DNA of 64,000 nt. It comes from Photorhabdus laumondii subsp. laumondii (GTDB lineage: Bacteria; Pseudomonadota; Gammaproteobacteria; Enterobacterales; Enterobacteriaceae). Of this stretch, positions 28,486 through 37,724 are shown piece by piece; the stretch's first letter is position 1, and each line of letters opens with the position of its first letter. A program made the translations under genes and the position numbers. Where the stretch lies: positions 4,402,001 to 4,466,000 of the forward strand of contig NZ_CP024901.1 of the NCBI RefSeq assembly GCF_003343245.1. The letters run 5' to 3'. The notes beneath the pieces were generated by a model that had not been told where the DNA came from, searched no databases, and saw nothing but the letters and a program-made list of their open reading frames with translations.

Positions 28486-28817
28486 AATAGAGCCCCTTGA
28501 GCGAGATAACGCTGATAAGCACTGCGTGCTTCTTCCAGATTCCCTTCCTGTTGACAAGCACGGCTAACACAGAGCCAGAGGGCGGCGCTTTGTTCACCCT
28601 GTTCTTGTAAGAGAGTGCAATGTTCTTTTGCCATGCTCCCCTTTTGCAGTTTAAGTAATGAAACTACCAAGGCACGACGCCCTTCTTTATGTTCAGGATG
28701 CAAAGCCAGTAATGCATCTAATAAAATACGCGCTCGGTCAGGATGACCGTATTGAAGTTGAAGCCAGCCGAGCAGCAACAGAGCGCTCTGCTGTTTAGCA
28801 CTGAGAGTCATGGTCAT
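28482..28817 (-). CDS. yscY: YscY, chaperone of YscX
   Basis: The protein has 111 aa with TPR-like helices ([31 protein letters not shown]). The sequence start, size and place between yscX and sctV match YscY. It binds YscX and the SctV cytosolic domain in Yersinia. Four-base overlaps with both neighbours. Confidence 0.9.
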   Translation of the reverse strand: MTMTLSAKQQSALLLLGWLQLQYGHPDRARILLDALLALHPEHKEGRRALVVSLLKLQKGSMAKEHCTLLQEQGEQSAALWLCVSRACQQEGNLEEARSAYQRYLAQGALL

Positions 28818-29179
28818 ACCTTGTGCAACAGGTGCAGAGCCATCTGCAACAACTGTTCATCTTGATTCATGTTTTCCAACAGGGAGACAGCATGCTGTAC
28901 CCTGATGTCATTACCTTGTTGCAAAATTGTACGCAGACCACTAACCGCCTGACGAAAATCATGTGGACGCAACAGAGCGTGAAACCCATCTTGCGGGCAG
29001 GCAAAAGCCAACAAAGCCTGATCAGCTTTGTTGGCCGGATAAAGACGTGCGGCGTGAGTCTCAACGGATTGACCATCGGGCAATAACGCGTAGCGATCGG
29101 GTAAACTAACCTCTATCTCTTCCCGACTGATCGCCGTTAGTTGCTCAATTCCTATATGGGCGGCAGCGATTTTGCTCAC
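28814..29179 (-). CDS. yscX: YscX, early T3SS substrate
   Basis: The protein has 121 aa. The N-terminus, MSKIAAAHIGIEQL, precedes a helical C-terminus ([21 protein letters not shown]). YscX is found only in Ysc-family systems and is needed with YscY for export of early substrates. It overlaps sycN and yscY by 4 bp on each side. Confidence 0.88.
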   Translation of the reverse strand: MSKIAAAHIGIEQLTAISREEIEVSLPDRYALLPDGQSVETHAARLYPANKADQALLAFACPQDGFHALLRPHDFRQAVSGLRTILQQGNDIRVQHAVSLLENMNQDEQLLQMALHLLHKV

Positions 29180-29547
29180 GAAGCGAGCACCTCACGCTGT
29201 ACTCTTAGCAAAGAACGAAATGCCTGATGCAGCAAGGGCAAGGTTATATGTCGTTCATCTAGTGTCACAAACAATAACAGACGATCTTCTCCCAGCCAGC
29301 CACAACGCAAGGGCAGTTCGGGTCCCTGACCACTGAAAGTGAGTAGCATCGCTTTCACCATTGCCTCTTTTCCCTGATGCCAGGGAATTTCACGACCCAG
29401 CCAAAGTGTTAATGCGCCACCATAGCGCTCAATTTGCAACGTACCAGAATACTCAAAATCAATTTGGATCAAGGGGCTAGAAGCATCAGACATCTCCATA
29501 CCCAAATCCTGACAAAACTGGAGTAACTGCGGCTCTATCCAGTTCAT
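29176..29547 (-). CDS. sycN: SycN, YopN secretion chaperone
   Basis: A class I CesT-like chaperone of 123 aa. WIEPQLLQFCQDLG, GWLGEDRLLLFV and LDERHITLPLLHQAF align directly with Yersinia SycN. With YscB (40405-40827) it forms the heterodimer that presents YopN. The start MNWIEP overlaps the tyeA stop (ATGA). Confidence 0.92.
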   Translation of the reverse strand: MNWIEPQLLQFCQDLGMEMSDASSPLIQIDFEYSGTLQIERYGGALTLWLGREIPWHQGKEAMVKAMLLTFSGQGPELPLRCGWLGEDRLLLFVTLDERHITLPLLHQAFRSLLRVQREVLAS

Positions 29548-29831
29548 GATGCTCCCTCTCCCGACCACAATTCGTCTTCTTCTCTCTCAATTGCTGCATC
29601 CAGCGCCAGTTGACACGCATTCAGCAGGTTTTGGCGCTGCTCTTCATCACTGAACACTTCCACCGGAATCAAGCGAATTAATCGCTTCAACTCCCGGTAG
29701 AAATGAATTTGAGTTTGGCTATCCTGCAATCCCAAAGCATGACCGAGTATTTCAACATCTCGCACATTGGCCCAACGTTTCTCAACCAGAGAAACGACAT
29801 CCCCCATAAGGTCAGAAGGCCCGTATGCCAT
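29544..29831 (-). CDS. tyeA: TyeA, YopN partner in secretion control
   Basis: The protein has 95 aa. MAYGPSDLMGDVVSLVEKRW and VFSDEEQRQNLLNACQ are near-identical to TyeA. It binds the C-terminus of YopN to close the secretion channel before host contact. It overlaps yopN by 20 bp. Confidence 0.93.
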   Translation of the reverse strand: MAYGPSDLMGDVVSLVEKRWANVRDVEILGHALGLQDSQTQIHFYRELKRLIRLIPVEVFSDEEQRQNLLNACQLALDAAIEREEDELWSGEGAS

Positions 29832-30684
29832 GATTTTCCCCCTCTACCACGCTTTTCCATAACTGTTCAACTTGAACCGATAAACTGTTAAGCAAACGGA
29901 GTTTATGCATGTCACTCATCACACGTTCCAACTTAATAGGATCAAGTTGCCGCTGTTGGCTGTCCAGATCAGCACTCAACGCTTTCATGATGAATCCTGT
30001 TACTTCCATCAGGGAACTACTCTTGAAATTGGATTGAATATCCCGCCAGGCAGCCGACAACCCTTGATAATCCATCACGGCATCACGATAGATATTGCGT
30101 AATGCTTGCAAGTTGCCAACCCCATTTCTAGCTGCTGCCGTGGCATCAGGCGTAATGCGGGCTCCCAACTCGATAGCAATTCCCTGCTCTTGCGCTAAAC
30201 GTGATAATTCTTGTTCAACCAATGTCAATATGGCATGTGCCTCTGGCCTGCCTGCCAGCGCATCACGGGCCTGACTTAGCGCATAAAATTGCTCACTCAC
30301 CTCTCCAGAGAAACTTTCCAGATAAGCCTGTAGTTGAGCAATATTAGTCAACTGAGCACTATTTAAGTGAGAGATCAATGCCTTGACTTTTTGTTGGCGC
30401 TCTAAATCTGGCACCTTCTGCAAATATTCACCCACCAGTGCCTCAATTTCTCGCACCCTGGCATGTCCATCGCTAACTTTACGTTTGGAAAGTGGCATAT
30501 CCTTGCGTTCCGAAAATGCAAAAGTCATCTCTTCGGCCGCATCAGCAAAAGACTGGGATGCTGATACCAGCACGACTTTCTCTCCCTGAAACTGACCTAC
30601 CTTAGCCTGTTCCTGTTGTGCGGTAACCCCGGCACCCAGTTCTGATAAAGTTATCGAATGAAGATGATTCTGGATAATATCCAT
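29812..30684 (-). CDS. sctW: Secretion gatekeeper YopN/PopN (LopN), SctW
   Basis: The protein has 290 aa. The N-terminus is polar (a secretion signal), followed by the chaperone-binding part and the helical InvE/YopN domain (about residues 70-280, with EMTFAFSERKDM, REIEALVGEYLQKVPD and VEQLWKSVVEGE). With TyeA, SycN and YscB it plugs export until contact. It is the first gene of a long minus operon, transcribed from a consensus-like ExsA promoter about 40 bp upstream. Confidence 0.92.
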   Translation of the reverse strand: MDIIQNHLHSITLSELGAGVTAQQEQAKVGQFQGEKVVLVSASQSFADAAEEMTFAFSERKDMPLSKRKVSDGHARVREIEALVGEYLQKVPDLERQQKVKALISHLNSAQLTNIAQLQAYLESFSGEVSEQFYALSQARDALAGRPEAHAILTLVEQELSRLAQEQGIAIELGARITPDATAAARNGVGNLQALRNIYRDAVMDYQGLSAAWRDIQSNFKSSSLMEVTGFIMKALSADLDSQQRQLDPIKLERVMSDMHKLRLLNSLSVQVEQLWKSVVEGENHGIRAF

Positions 30685-30720
30685 AGTCTACCCTGTCATA
30701 TCAGAGTTAATAATGAACAA

Positions 30721-30771
30721 ATTATAAAGGTACCGTCCCAGTGCCTATGCCAAAATCAGTCGTGAATTTTT
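30721..30771 (-). promoter_or_regulatory. ExsA-dependent promoter of the yopN operon
   Basis: Minus strand. The 25-nt box (30771 to 30747) opens with AAAAATT, has CGAC at positions 10-13 and TTGGCAT at 19-25, matching the ExsA consensus at most fixed positions. A perfect -10 TATAAT (30726-30721) lies exactly 20 nt downstream. This is the best-scoring site in the window by eye. Confidence 0.82.
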
Positions 30772-30824
30772 AGCAAAAACCGCCGTAACTCAAGGAAGAG
30801 CCGATTGCTCTGATATAAAACGTA

Positions 30825-30951
30825 TATACCCTATGGATTTCAAGATGGATCGCGGCGGCAAGGGAGCGAATCCCCGGGAGCATAGATAACTATGTGACCG
30901 GGGTGAGTGAGTGCAGCCAACAAAGAGGCAACTTGAAAGATAACGGGTATA
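30825..30951 (+). repeat. ERIC repeat between divergent T3SS operons
   Basis: A complete 127-bp element lying between the two ExsA boxes, 53 bp from the yopN box and 83 bp from the sctN box. Confidence 0.93.
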
Positions 30952-31034
30952 AAACATGAGCAACACACTGTGAATAAAATAGGAAATCTCACCGATAAAG
31001 CAGAGAACAGCCAGGTAAACTCCAACCATTTTCT

Positions 31035-31085
31035 AAAAACTCCCGACTCAGGTTGCAATCCCTTCCTCCTCCCCTTCTTTATAGT
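31035..31085 (+). promoter_or_regulatory. ExsA-dependent promoter of the sctN-U operon
   Basis: The box at 31035-31059 has AAAAACTCCCGACT followed by GGTTGCAAT. The A-tract, GAC and TTG match the ExsA consensus, but the final TGAYA is imperfect. The -10 TATAGT (31080-31085) is exactly 20 nt downstream, and sctN starts 28 bp later. Confidence 0.75.
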
Positions 31086-31113
31086 ATTCGTAGCAGAGGT
31101 TATATAAACGATC

Positions 31114-32436
31114 ATGAAGCTTTCCCTTGACCATATTCCCGGCAAAATGCGCCACGCCATTAATGAATGCCGGCTAATTCAGATTCGTGGCCGGGTTACT
31201 CAGGTCACGGGTACACTCCTTAAAGCCGTTATTCCTGGTGTGCGGATAGGCGAACTTTGTCACTTACGCAATCCTGACAACACACTGTCGCTTTTGGCGG
31301 AGGTGATTGGATTCCAACAACATCAAGCCTTGTTGACTCCACTTGGTGAAATGTTTGGTATCTCTTCAAATACTGAAGTAAGCCCAACCGGAGCCATGCA
31401 CCAAGTTGGCGTGGGTGATTATCTGTTAGGGCAAGTCCTTGATGGGCTAGGTAATCCATTTTCCGGCGGCCAATTGCCGGAACCACAAGCTTGGTATCCC
31501 GTTTATCGGGATGCGCCGGCTCCGATGAGTCGTAAACGGATTGAACACCCGCTTTCACTCGGTGTACGCGCTATTGATGGCTTACTCACTTGTGGCGAAG
31601 GTCAACGTATGGGGATTTTTGCCGCAGCGGGTGGCGGAAAAAGTACCCTGCTATCTACGCTGATTCGTAGCGCCGAAGTTGATGTTACCGTGCTGGCGCT
31701 CATCGGTGAACGTGGCCGTGAAGTACGGGAATTTATCGAATCAGATCTCGGTGAAGAGGGACTAAAACGTTCCGTGCTGGTGGTAGCGACCTCAGATCGC
31801 CCGGCAATGGAGCGAGCTAAAGCAGGGTTTGTCGCCACATCAATCGCTGAATATTTTCGTGATCAAGGCAAACGTGTACTCCTACTGATGGATTCAGTGA
31901 CCCGTTTTGCCCGAGCGCAACGAGAAATAGGTTTAGCTGCCGGCGAGCCGCCAACCCGACGAGGTTATCCCCCATCAGTGTTTGCCGCTTTGCCACGGCT
32001 AATGGAACGTGCTGGTCAATCCGACAAAGGTTCGATTACCGCCCTCTATACCGTCTTGGTGGAAGGCGATGACATGACAGAGCCTGTGGCAGACGAGACT
32101 CGTTCTATCCTTGATGGTCACATTATTTTGTCACGCAAACTGGCGGCGGCTAACCACTATCCAGCTATCGATGTGTTACGTTCCGCCAGCAGGGTGATGA
32201 ATCAAATTATCACTCCTGAGCATCAGGCTCAGGCCGGCCTGTTGCGCAAATGGCTAGCTAAATATGAAGAAGTTGAGCTTTTGTTGCAGATTGGAGAGTA
32301 CCAAAAAGGGCAAGATCCCGTTGCTGACAATGCCATTGCACACATTGAAGCAATACGTAACTGGTTACGCCAAGGCACCCATGAGCCAAGTGATCTACCG
32401 CAAACCTTAGCTCAATTACAGCAGATAACAAAATAA
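31114..32436 (+). CDS. sctN: T3SS ATPase SctN (YscN)
   Basis: A hexameric ATPase of 440 aa that unfolds substrates and detaches chaperones. Walker A AAGGGKST has Lys176; Walker B is [25 protein letters not shown] and [15 protein letters not shown] are typical of the flagellar/T3SS F1-like family. The N-terminus ([19 protein letters not shown]) is nearly identical to YscN. The ribosome site is weak. Its stop and the sctO start share one base (TAATG). Confidence 0.96.
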   Translation: MKLSLDHIPGKMRHAINECRLIQIRGRVTQVTGTLLKAVIPGVRIGELCHLRNPDNTLSLLAEVIGFQQHQALLTPLGEMFGISSNTEVSPTGAMHQVGVGDYLLGQVLDGLGNPFSGGQLPEPQAWYPVYRDAPAPMSRKRIEHPLSLGVRAIDGLLTCGEGQRMGIFAAAGGGKSTLLSTLIRSAEVDVTVLALIGERGREVREFIESDLGEEGLKRSVLVVATSDRPAMERAKAGFVATSIAEYFRDQGKRVLLLMDSVTRFARAQREIGLAAGEPPTRRGYPPSVFAALPRLMERAGQSDKGSITALYTVLVEGDDMTEPVADETRSILDGHIILSRKLAAANHYPAIDVLRSASRVMNQIITPEHQAQAGLLRKWLAKYEEVELLLQIGEYQKGQDPVADNAIAHIEAIRNWLRQGTHEPSDLPQTLAQLQQITK

Positions 32437-32897
32437 TGATTAGCCGTTTACAACGCATAAAAGCCTTGCGAGTCGAACGCGCTGAAAAACATTTTTCCTT
32501 GCAACAAATGAAGCTGCAAACGGCCCGTCAACACCATCAGCAGGCTTTGCAAACCTTGCAAGATTACTGTCAATGGCGAATAGAAGAAGAACAACGGCTT
32601 TTTGCATTGTGTCAGGGCCAACCTATTGACCGCAAAGGTCTTGAACGCTGGCAACAACAAGTTGCCCTGTTACGCGAAAATGAAGCGCAATTGGAAAAGC
32701 AAGTGGCTGAAATGACTGAAAAAGTGGAGCTGGAACTCCGCCAATTAAAAGAGTGTCAACGTGTTCTGCACCACACACGCCAGCAGCAAGAAAAATTTAA
32801 TGAATTGGGTCGTCAGCAACAAGAGGCGATCCGGGCCCAAGGTGAATACCAGGAAGAGCTGGAACAAGAAGAGTTCCATCGCCAGGAAAGAGTGTAA
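32436..32897 (+). CDS. sctO: T3SS stalk protein SctO (YscO)
   Basis: The protein has 153 aa and is almost entirely a coiled coil rich in Q, E, R and L, the two-helix hairpin of the FliJ/YscO family. It inserts into the SctN hexamer. The gene is coupled to sctN and 11 bp before sctP. Confidence 0.87.
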   Translation: MISRLQRIKALRVERAEKHFSLQQMKLQTARQHHQQALQTLQDYCQWRIEEEQRLFALCQGQPIDRKGLERWQQQVALLRENEAQLEKQVAEMTEKVELELRQLKECQRVLHHTRQQQEKFNELGRQQQEAIRAQGEYQEELEQEEFHRQERV

Positions 32898-32908
32898 AAC
32901 AGAAGAGT

Positions 32909-34039
32909 ATGAACCCACTGACAGCTATCGGCAGAAAAGATGTCTCCTCCCTCCCAACGTCGTCACCCGCAGAGGCAGACGCAGATTTGCAACGCCGTTT
33001 CGAGCAAGCTATCACCTCTCATGCCGCCAACACGCGCCAGTCAACCACACGGCAGACGGAACAACCGTTAACCAATACAACGGCAAACCATGAACCAGCG
33101 GATCAACATGCCACACATGACTCAGATGAGGAGCTTCCACTATTCGACTCTCCCCAACCGGCAATTGATGATCTGCGCAAGCAAGCCTTACCATTGACAG
33201 GCCATGACATGCCTGCACCACATCAAAATCAGAAAAAAAACTTATCGGCCCCCGCTCACCGCCTTAATGAGATCGCTAACGAGATAAAGGAATCGCTGTC
33301 AGCACCCGGAGTCCCAACACGTCAGTCAAACCTGAATGCCTTGTCTGATTCTGACCTAAAGCCGGTTGATATCACGGTAACTTCTAATCCTGACACAGCA
33401 ATGATGCAGACAACACCTGGCCGATCCCCATCTCAGCCAGACACACAACACAGCGCCATTCCTCACCAACAGACAGACCCGACGTTACCTATACCTGCCC
33501 GCAATGCCAACGAAATCAACCCTGCGGAAGGAAAAACACGAGATGAAATCGAAACATCCCATTTGTTGGTATTAAAACCAAAAGAGTCCGACTCTCAATC
33601 CTCTGACTCTGGTGGATCAGACGGAAAAACACCTTTCTTCCCACAAACCCAATTCCTGCCGGGGGAGCGCATCCTCGCCACGATGCAAGCAACTTCAACC
33701 ATATCTCCCCTTTTGGAAGTGTTGATCGACAAACTGAGTGTGGAGATCAGTATCGAACTAACCCAACAGCCGCGTCCGGCGACATTACATCTGACACTTC
33801 CTAACTTGGGAGCACTTGAGATCCAACTCACCAGCGAGCATGGCAAACTTCAAATAGAAATTTTAGCGAATCCCGCCGCTCAACAACTCCTGAAACAAGC
33901 ACGTTTTGAACTGATTGAACGTTTACAGCTTCTTTACCCAACACAAACTGTCGAACTCTCCCTTCCGCCCCAAACGGATAGTGAACATGGATCACGTCAA
34001 CGTCGCAGCGTATATGAAGAATGGAAAAAAGATGCATGA
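32909..34039 (+). CDS. sctP: Needle-length ruler SctP (YscP)
   Basis: The protein has 376 aa with a long low-complexity N-terminal and middle region rich in P, T, Q, S and H. The C-terminal substrate-specificity-switch domain is around residues 255-360 (LTLPNLGALEIQLTSEHGKLQIEIL). YscP is longer in Yersinia, while the size here is close to P. aeruginosa PscP, so a shorter needle is expected if ruler length scales as known. The start near SctO has only a weak ribosome site. Confidence 0.87.
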   Translation: MNPLTAIGRKDVSSLPTSSPAEADADLQRRFEQAITSHAANTRQSTTRQTEQPLTNTTANHEPADQHATHDSDEELPLFDSPQPAIDDLRKQALPLTGHDMPAPHQNQKKNLSAPAHRLNEIANEIKESLSAPGVPTRQSNLNALSDSDLKPVDITVTSNPDTAMMQTTPGRSPSQPDTQHSAIPHQQTDPTLPIPARNANEINPAEGKTRDEIETSHLLVLKPKESDSQSSDSGGSDGKTPFFPQTQFLPGERILATMQATSTISPLLEVLIDKLSVEISIELTQQPRPATLHLTLPNLGALEIQLTSEHGKLQIEILANPAAQQLLKQARFELIERLQLLYPTQTVELSLPPQTDSEHGSRQRRSVYEEWKKDA

Positions 34040-34968
34040 ATAGCCTGACCTTATCCAAAGTTTCATTGGAAGAATTAACGCTGCATCAGGCCCTGAGTCG
34101 CCATCAGCAACAATTTAGTTGGGATAATAGCCATCTCACCCTAGATGTGATCTCTCCTCCCCAAACGTTAGACAAGGTACTGATCGCCCATTGGCAGGGA
34201 CAAACTTTTTCCTTTTACTGCCATGCAGCCGAGCTAGCGCTGTGGCTCGCACCTGATCTACAACAAGCGGACCTCACATCACTCCCTCAAGATCTGCTGT
34301 TAGCACTACTGGAATATCAGAGCAAAATGCTACCCACTCTGTCATGGTCAGCACTGAGTACCACGTCAGAACGCCGCCCTTTGTCAGCTTGCTTACGACT
34401 CCGCCTTGAACGGCCAGGGGCCACATTGCCGCTCTGGTTACCAGAACCATCCCCCTTAATTGCCATATTGCCAGAACGTCAACCTAGAGAATGCCTGCCT
34501 ATTCCATTACGACTTTCTCTGCAATGGGGAGCAATAATCCTGACTTTAGATGTGTTTCGTACTCTGGAATCAGGGGATGTGCTGCTACTGCCCCCACAGC
34601 AACAACCAGATGACCCTTTATTAGCGTATCTGGAAGGACGCCCTTGGGCCTACTTTAAATCCCATGACCATAAATTGGAGTTAATCACTATGCACACACT
34701 CTCTCCTGACAGTTCTGACAACACTCTGCCAGTAACAGATCTAAACGATCTGGAGGTTCATGTCAGTTTCGAAGTGGGCCGTCAGACCTTGGACCTACAG
34801 ACACTCACCAGCCTGCAACCCGGCTCATTACTCGATCTTGGTGTTCCTTCAGACGGTGCAGTTCGTATTCTTGTCAATCAAAAATGCCTGGGTTCAGGGC
34901 GGTTGGTGGATATTGAGGGACGTCTGGGAGTAAGAGTCGAACATCTCTCCGTGGAGAAACAATCATGA
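34036..34968 (+). CDS. sctQ: Cytoplasmic ring (sorting platform) protein SctQ (YscQ)
   Basis: The protein has 310 aa. The C-terminal SpoA domain (about residues 225-305: VHVSFEVGRQTLDLQTLTSLQPG...VDIEGRLGVRV) is that of the FliN/SctQ family. The ATG overlaps the sctP stop (ATGA), which fixes the start against a longer ORF. An internal start at 34690 probably yields a separate C-terminal product, as in Yersinia and Salmonella. Confidence 0.92.
   Translation: MNSLTLSKVSLEELTLHQALSRHQQQFSWDNSHLTLDVISPPQTLDKVLIAHWQGQTFSFYCHAAELALWLAPDLQQADLTSLPQDLLLALLEYQSKMLPTLSWSALSTTSERRPLSACLRLRLERPGATLPLWLPEPSPLIAILPERQPRECLPIPLRLSLQWGAIILTLDVFRTLESGDVLLLPPQQQPDDPLLAYLEGRPWAYFKSHDHKLELITMHTLSPDSSDNTLPVTDLNDLEVHVSFEVGRQTLDLQTLTSLQPGSLLDLGVPSDGAVRILVNQKCLGSGRLVDIEGRLGVRVEHLSVEKQS
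34690..34968 (+). CDS. Internal translation product SctQ-C
   Basis: An in-frame ATG inside sctQ begins MHTLSPDSSDN, nine bases after TTGGAG, a good ribosome site within the coding sequence. The 92-residue product covers exactly the SpoA domain. In Yersinia YscQ-C is made this way and is essential for secretion; here it is inferred from position and ribosome site. Confidence 0.72.
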   Translation: MHTLSPDSSDNTLPVTDLNDLEVHVSFEVGRQTLDLQTLTSLQPGSLLDLGVPSDGAVRILVNQKCLGSGRLVDIEGRLGVRVEHLSVEKQS

Positions 34969-35618
34969 TCCAACTACCGGACGAATTAGATCTTATCATC
35001 GGTCTGGCTTTGCTGGCTCTGCTGCCCTTTATTGCCGTGATGGCAACCTCTTTTCTCAAACTGGCGGTGGTATTTTCCTTACTACGTAACGCGTTGGGCG
35101 TACAGCAGATCCCACCCAACATGGCTATGTACGGTTTGGCAATTATCCTCACTATCTATGTGATGGCTCCGGTGGGTTTCGCCACTCAAGATTACCTGCG
35201 TCAAAATGAAGTTTCATTCAGCAATGCGCAGTCAGTAGATAAATTTGTGGAAGAGGGCCTGACACCTTACCGAAATTTTCTCAAACAACATATTAAACCC
35301 AGTGAACGCACTTTCTTTATCGATAGTACCCGACAAATTTGGCCAAGCCAGTATGCCGATCGGCTAGAACCAGACAGCCTATTGATACTGTTACCTGCCT
35401 TTACCGTCAGTGAATTAACCCGGGCTTTTGAAATTGGGTTTCTTCTTTATCTACCATTTATTGCAATCGATCTCATTATTTCCAACATTCTGCTGGCAAT
35501 GGGGATGATGATGGTTTCTCCAATGACTATCTCACTTCCTTTCAAATTACTGTTATTTGTCCTGCTTGATGGCTGGACACGCCTGACACATGGCCTTGTT
35601 ATCAGTTATGGAGATTGA
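34965..35618 (+). CDS. sctR: Export apparatus protein SctR (YscR)
   Basis: A FliP/YscR-family membrane protein of 217 aa. LIIGLALLALLPFIAVMATSF, FLKLAVVFSLLRNALGVQQIPPN and the C-terminal FELGFLL-like segment FEIGFLLYLPFIAIDLIISN are signatures. It forms the core SctRST gate. Overlaps sctQ by 4 bp. Confidence 0.95.
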   Translation: MIQLPDELDLIIGLALLALLPFIAVMATSFLKLAVVFSLLRNALGVQQIPPNMAMYGLAIILTIYVMAPVGFATQDYLRQNEVSFSNAQSVDKFVEEGLTPYRNFLKQHIKPSERTFFIDSTRQIWPSQYADRLEPDSLLILLPAFTVSELTRAFEIGFLLYLPFIAIDLIISNILLAMGMMMVSPMTISLPFKLLLFVLLDGWTRLTHGLVISYGD

Positions 35619-35620
35619 AT

Positions 35621-35887
35621 ATGAGTAATGCTGATATTTTACATTTCACTAGCCAATCTCTCTGGTTAGTGTTAATCCTTTCCCTGCCACCGGTACTCAT
35701 GGCTGCGGCAGTGGGAACATTGGTCTCGTTGATCCAAGCACTCACCCAAATACAAGAACAAACATTGGGTTTTGTTATCAAATTAATTGCAGTCATTATC
35801 ACCCTGTTCGCTACCGCTACCTGGCTTGGCAACGAACTCTACAGCTTCGCCAATATGACCTTTCTTAAGGTGCCACAGATCAAATGA
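35621..35887 (+). CDS. sctS: Export apparatus protein SctS (YscS)
   Basis: A two-helix membrane protein of 88 aa of the FliQ/YscS family (WLVLILSLPPVLMAAAVGTL; FVIKLIAVIITLFATATWLG). It starts MSNADILHFTSQSLWLVL, as YscS does. ATG 35621 is chosen over an in-frame TTG at 35615 that lies inside the sctR stop region. Confidence 0.95.
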   Translation: MSNADILHFTSQSLWLVLILSLPPVLMAAAVGTLVSLIQALTQIQEQTLGFVIKLIAVIITLFATATWLGNELYSFANMTFLKVPQIK

Positions 35888-36672
35888 CCCTACCTGAGCT
35901 CCAGCAGCAAATACTTGCTTATACCCTGTTGTTACCACGCATCATGAGTTGCTTTGTGATATTTCCTGTGCTCAGCAAACAGATGCTAGGTGGTGGGTTA
36001 ATCCGCAACGGCGTGGCCTGCTCGCTGGCCCTTTATGCTTATCCAACAGTAGCAGGCAGCCAGTTGCCCACATTAAGTAGCTTGGAATTGACGCTGTTGC
36101 TCGGTAAAGAAGTCCTGCTTGGTTTGCTCATTGGCTTTATCGCTTCTATCCCATTTTGGGCGATGGAAGCCACCGGTTTTATTATAGATAACCAACGGGG
36201 AGCAACAATGGCTTCAGTGCTCAACCCTGCCCTGGGAAGCCAGACCTCCCCAACAGGTCTGTTATTGACTCAAACGCTGATCACACTCTTTTTTTCCGGC
36301 GGCGCTTTTCTTAGCCTGCTCGGAGCCCTATTTCAGAGTTATAACAGTTGGCCGGTAACACAGTTTTTCCCCAAAATTACCAACCAGTGGCTCCACTTTT
36401 TCTATGGTCAGTTTAGCTATCTACTACAGCTCTGCGCTTTAATGGCAGCCCCTTTGCTAATCGCCATGTTTCTGGCAGAGTTCGGGCTGGCACTGATTAG
36501 CCGTTTCGCTCCTTCTCTCAACGTTTTCGTATTGGCAATGCCGATCAAAAGCGCAATTGCCAGCCTGTTACTGGTTATCTATATCCAGTTATTGATGCAT
36601 CATGCCTATGATAAGGTGCTGTTAATGCTCTCCCCAGTACGCATGTTAATCCCTATTCTGGAGGCACCATGA
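35884..36672 (+). CDS. sctT: Export apparatus protein SctT (YscT)
   Basis: A FliR/YscT-family protein of 262 aa with about six to seven membrane segments and the conserved GFIASIPFWAMEATGFIIDNQRG-type loop. It overlaps sctS and sctU by 4 bp each. Confidence 0.94.
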   Translation: MTLPELQQQILAYTLLLPRIMSCFVIFPVLSKQMLGGGLIRNGVACSLALYAYPTVAGSQLPTLSSLELTLLLGKEVLLGLLIGFIASIPFWAMEATGFIIDNQRGATMASVLNPALGSQTSPTGLLLTQTLITLFFSGGAFLSLLGALFQSYNSWPVTQFFPKITNQWLHFFYGQFSYLLQLCALMAAPLLIAMFLAEFGLALISRFAPSLNVFVLAMPIKSAIASLLLVIYIQLLMHHAYDKVLLMLSPVRMLIPILEAP

Positions 36673-37724
36673 GCGGAGAAAAGACTGAAAAACCTACTCC
36701 CAAGAAACTTAGAGACGCCCGGAAGAAAGGCCAAGTAACCAAAAGTAACGAAGTTGTCTCCACCTCGTTAATCTTGGGGCTAATCGGCATGATAATGGTC
36801 ATGTCTGAATACTATTTGGAGCATCTGAGTAAACTGATGCTGATCCCGGCTAATCTGCTAGAGAAACCCTTTCCCCAAGCCTTCAACCATGTGGTTGAAA
36901 ACTTGATGCAAGAGCTGGTCTACCTCTGCCTGCCAATTCTAAGCGTTTCCGCTTTGCTATCGCTGGTATCACACTTTGCTCAATATGGTTTTCTACTTAG
37001 TGGACACTCCATCAAACCTGATATTAAAAAGATCAACCCTGTTGAAGGTGCTAAGAGAATCTTCTCTATCAAGAGTCTGGTGGAATTCATCAAATCGATA
37101 CTTAAAGTAGGACTGCTCTGCACCTTGGTTTGGATTACTCTGGCAGGCAATCTACAAGCACTACTGCGGCTGCCGGAGTGTGGAACAAGATGTATTGTTC
37201 CTGTACTCGGCATAATGTTAACCCAGCTCATGACCGTATGCGGCATCGGGCTTATCGTGATTTCTATTGCCGATTATGCTTTTGAACACTACCAACATAT
37301 TAAACAGCTTAGAATGAGTAAAGACGAGATCAAACGGGAGTATAAAGAGAGTGAAGGCAGCCCAGAGATCAAAAGCAAACGACGCCAATTTCACCAAGAA
37401 TTACAATCAAGCAATATGCGCGCTAGCGTCAAGAATTCATCAGTTATCGTCGCCAACCCAACTCACATTGCGGTAGGTATCCGTTATAAGAAAGGAGAGA
37501 CACCGTTACCCCTTATTACACTCAAGTTCACCAATGCGCAGGCCCTACAAGTTCGGCGTATTGCCGAAGAGGAAGGTATTCCGGTGTTACAACGCATTCC
37601 GCTGGCCCGAGCACTTTATCAAGATGGCCTGATAGACCAATATATTCCTGCTGATCTCATCCAAGCTACCGCAGAAGTTTTGCGCTGGTTAGAACAGTGG
37701 CAAGATCGCCCGCCGGAGCCGTAA
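36669..37724 (+). CDS. sctU: Substrate-specificity switch protein SctU (YscU)
   Basis: The protein has 351 aa. It opens MSGEKTEKPTPKKLRDARKKGQV, has four membrane helices and then a cytosolic domain with the autocleavage motif NPTH (Asn263-His266). Self-cleavage at Asn-Pro together with SctP switches export from needle to translocator substrates. Last gene of the sctN-U operon. Confidence 0.96.
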   Translation: MSGEKTEKPTPKKLRDARKKGQVTKSNEVVSTSLILGLIGMIMVMSEYYLEHLSKLMLIPANLLEKPFPQAFNHVVENLMQELVYLCLPILSVSALLSLVSHFAQYGFLLSGHSIKPDIKKINPVEGAKRIFSIKSLVEFIKSILKVGLLCTLVWITLAGNLQALLRLPECGTRCIVPVLGIMLTQLMTVCGIGLIVISIADYAFEHYQHIKQLRMSKDEIKREYKESEGSPEIKSKRRQFHQELQSSNMRASVKNSSVIVANPTHIAVGIRYKKGETPLPLITLKFTNAQALQVRRIAEEEGIPVLQRIPLARALYQDGLIDQYIPADLIQATAEVLRWLEQWQDRPPEP

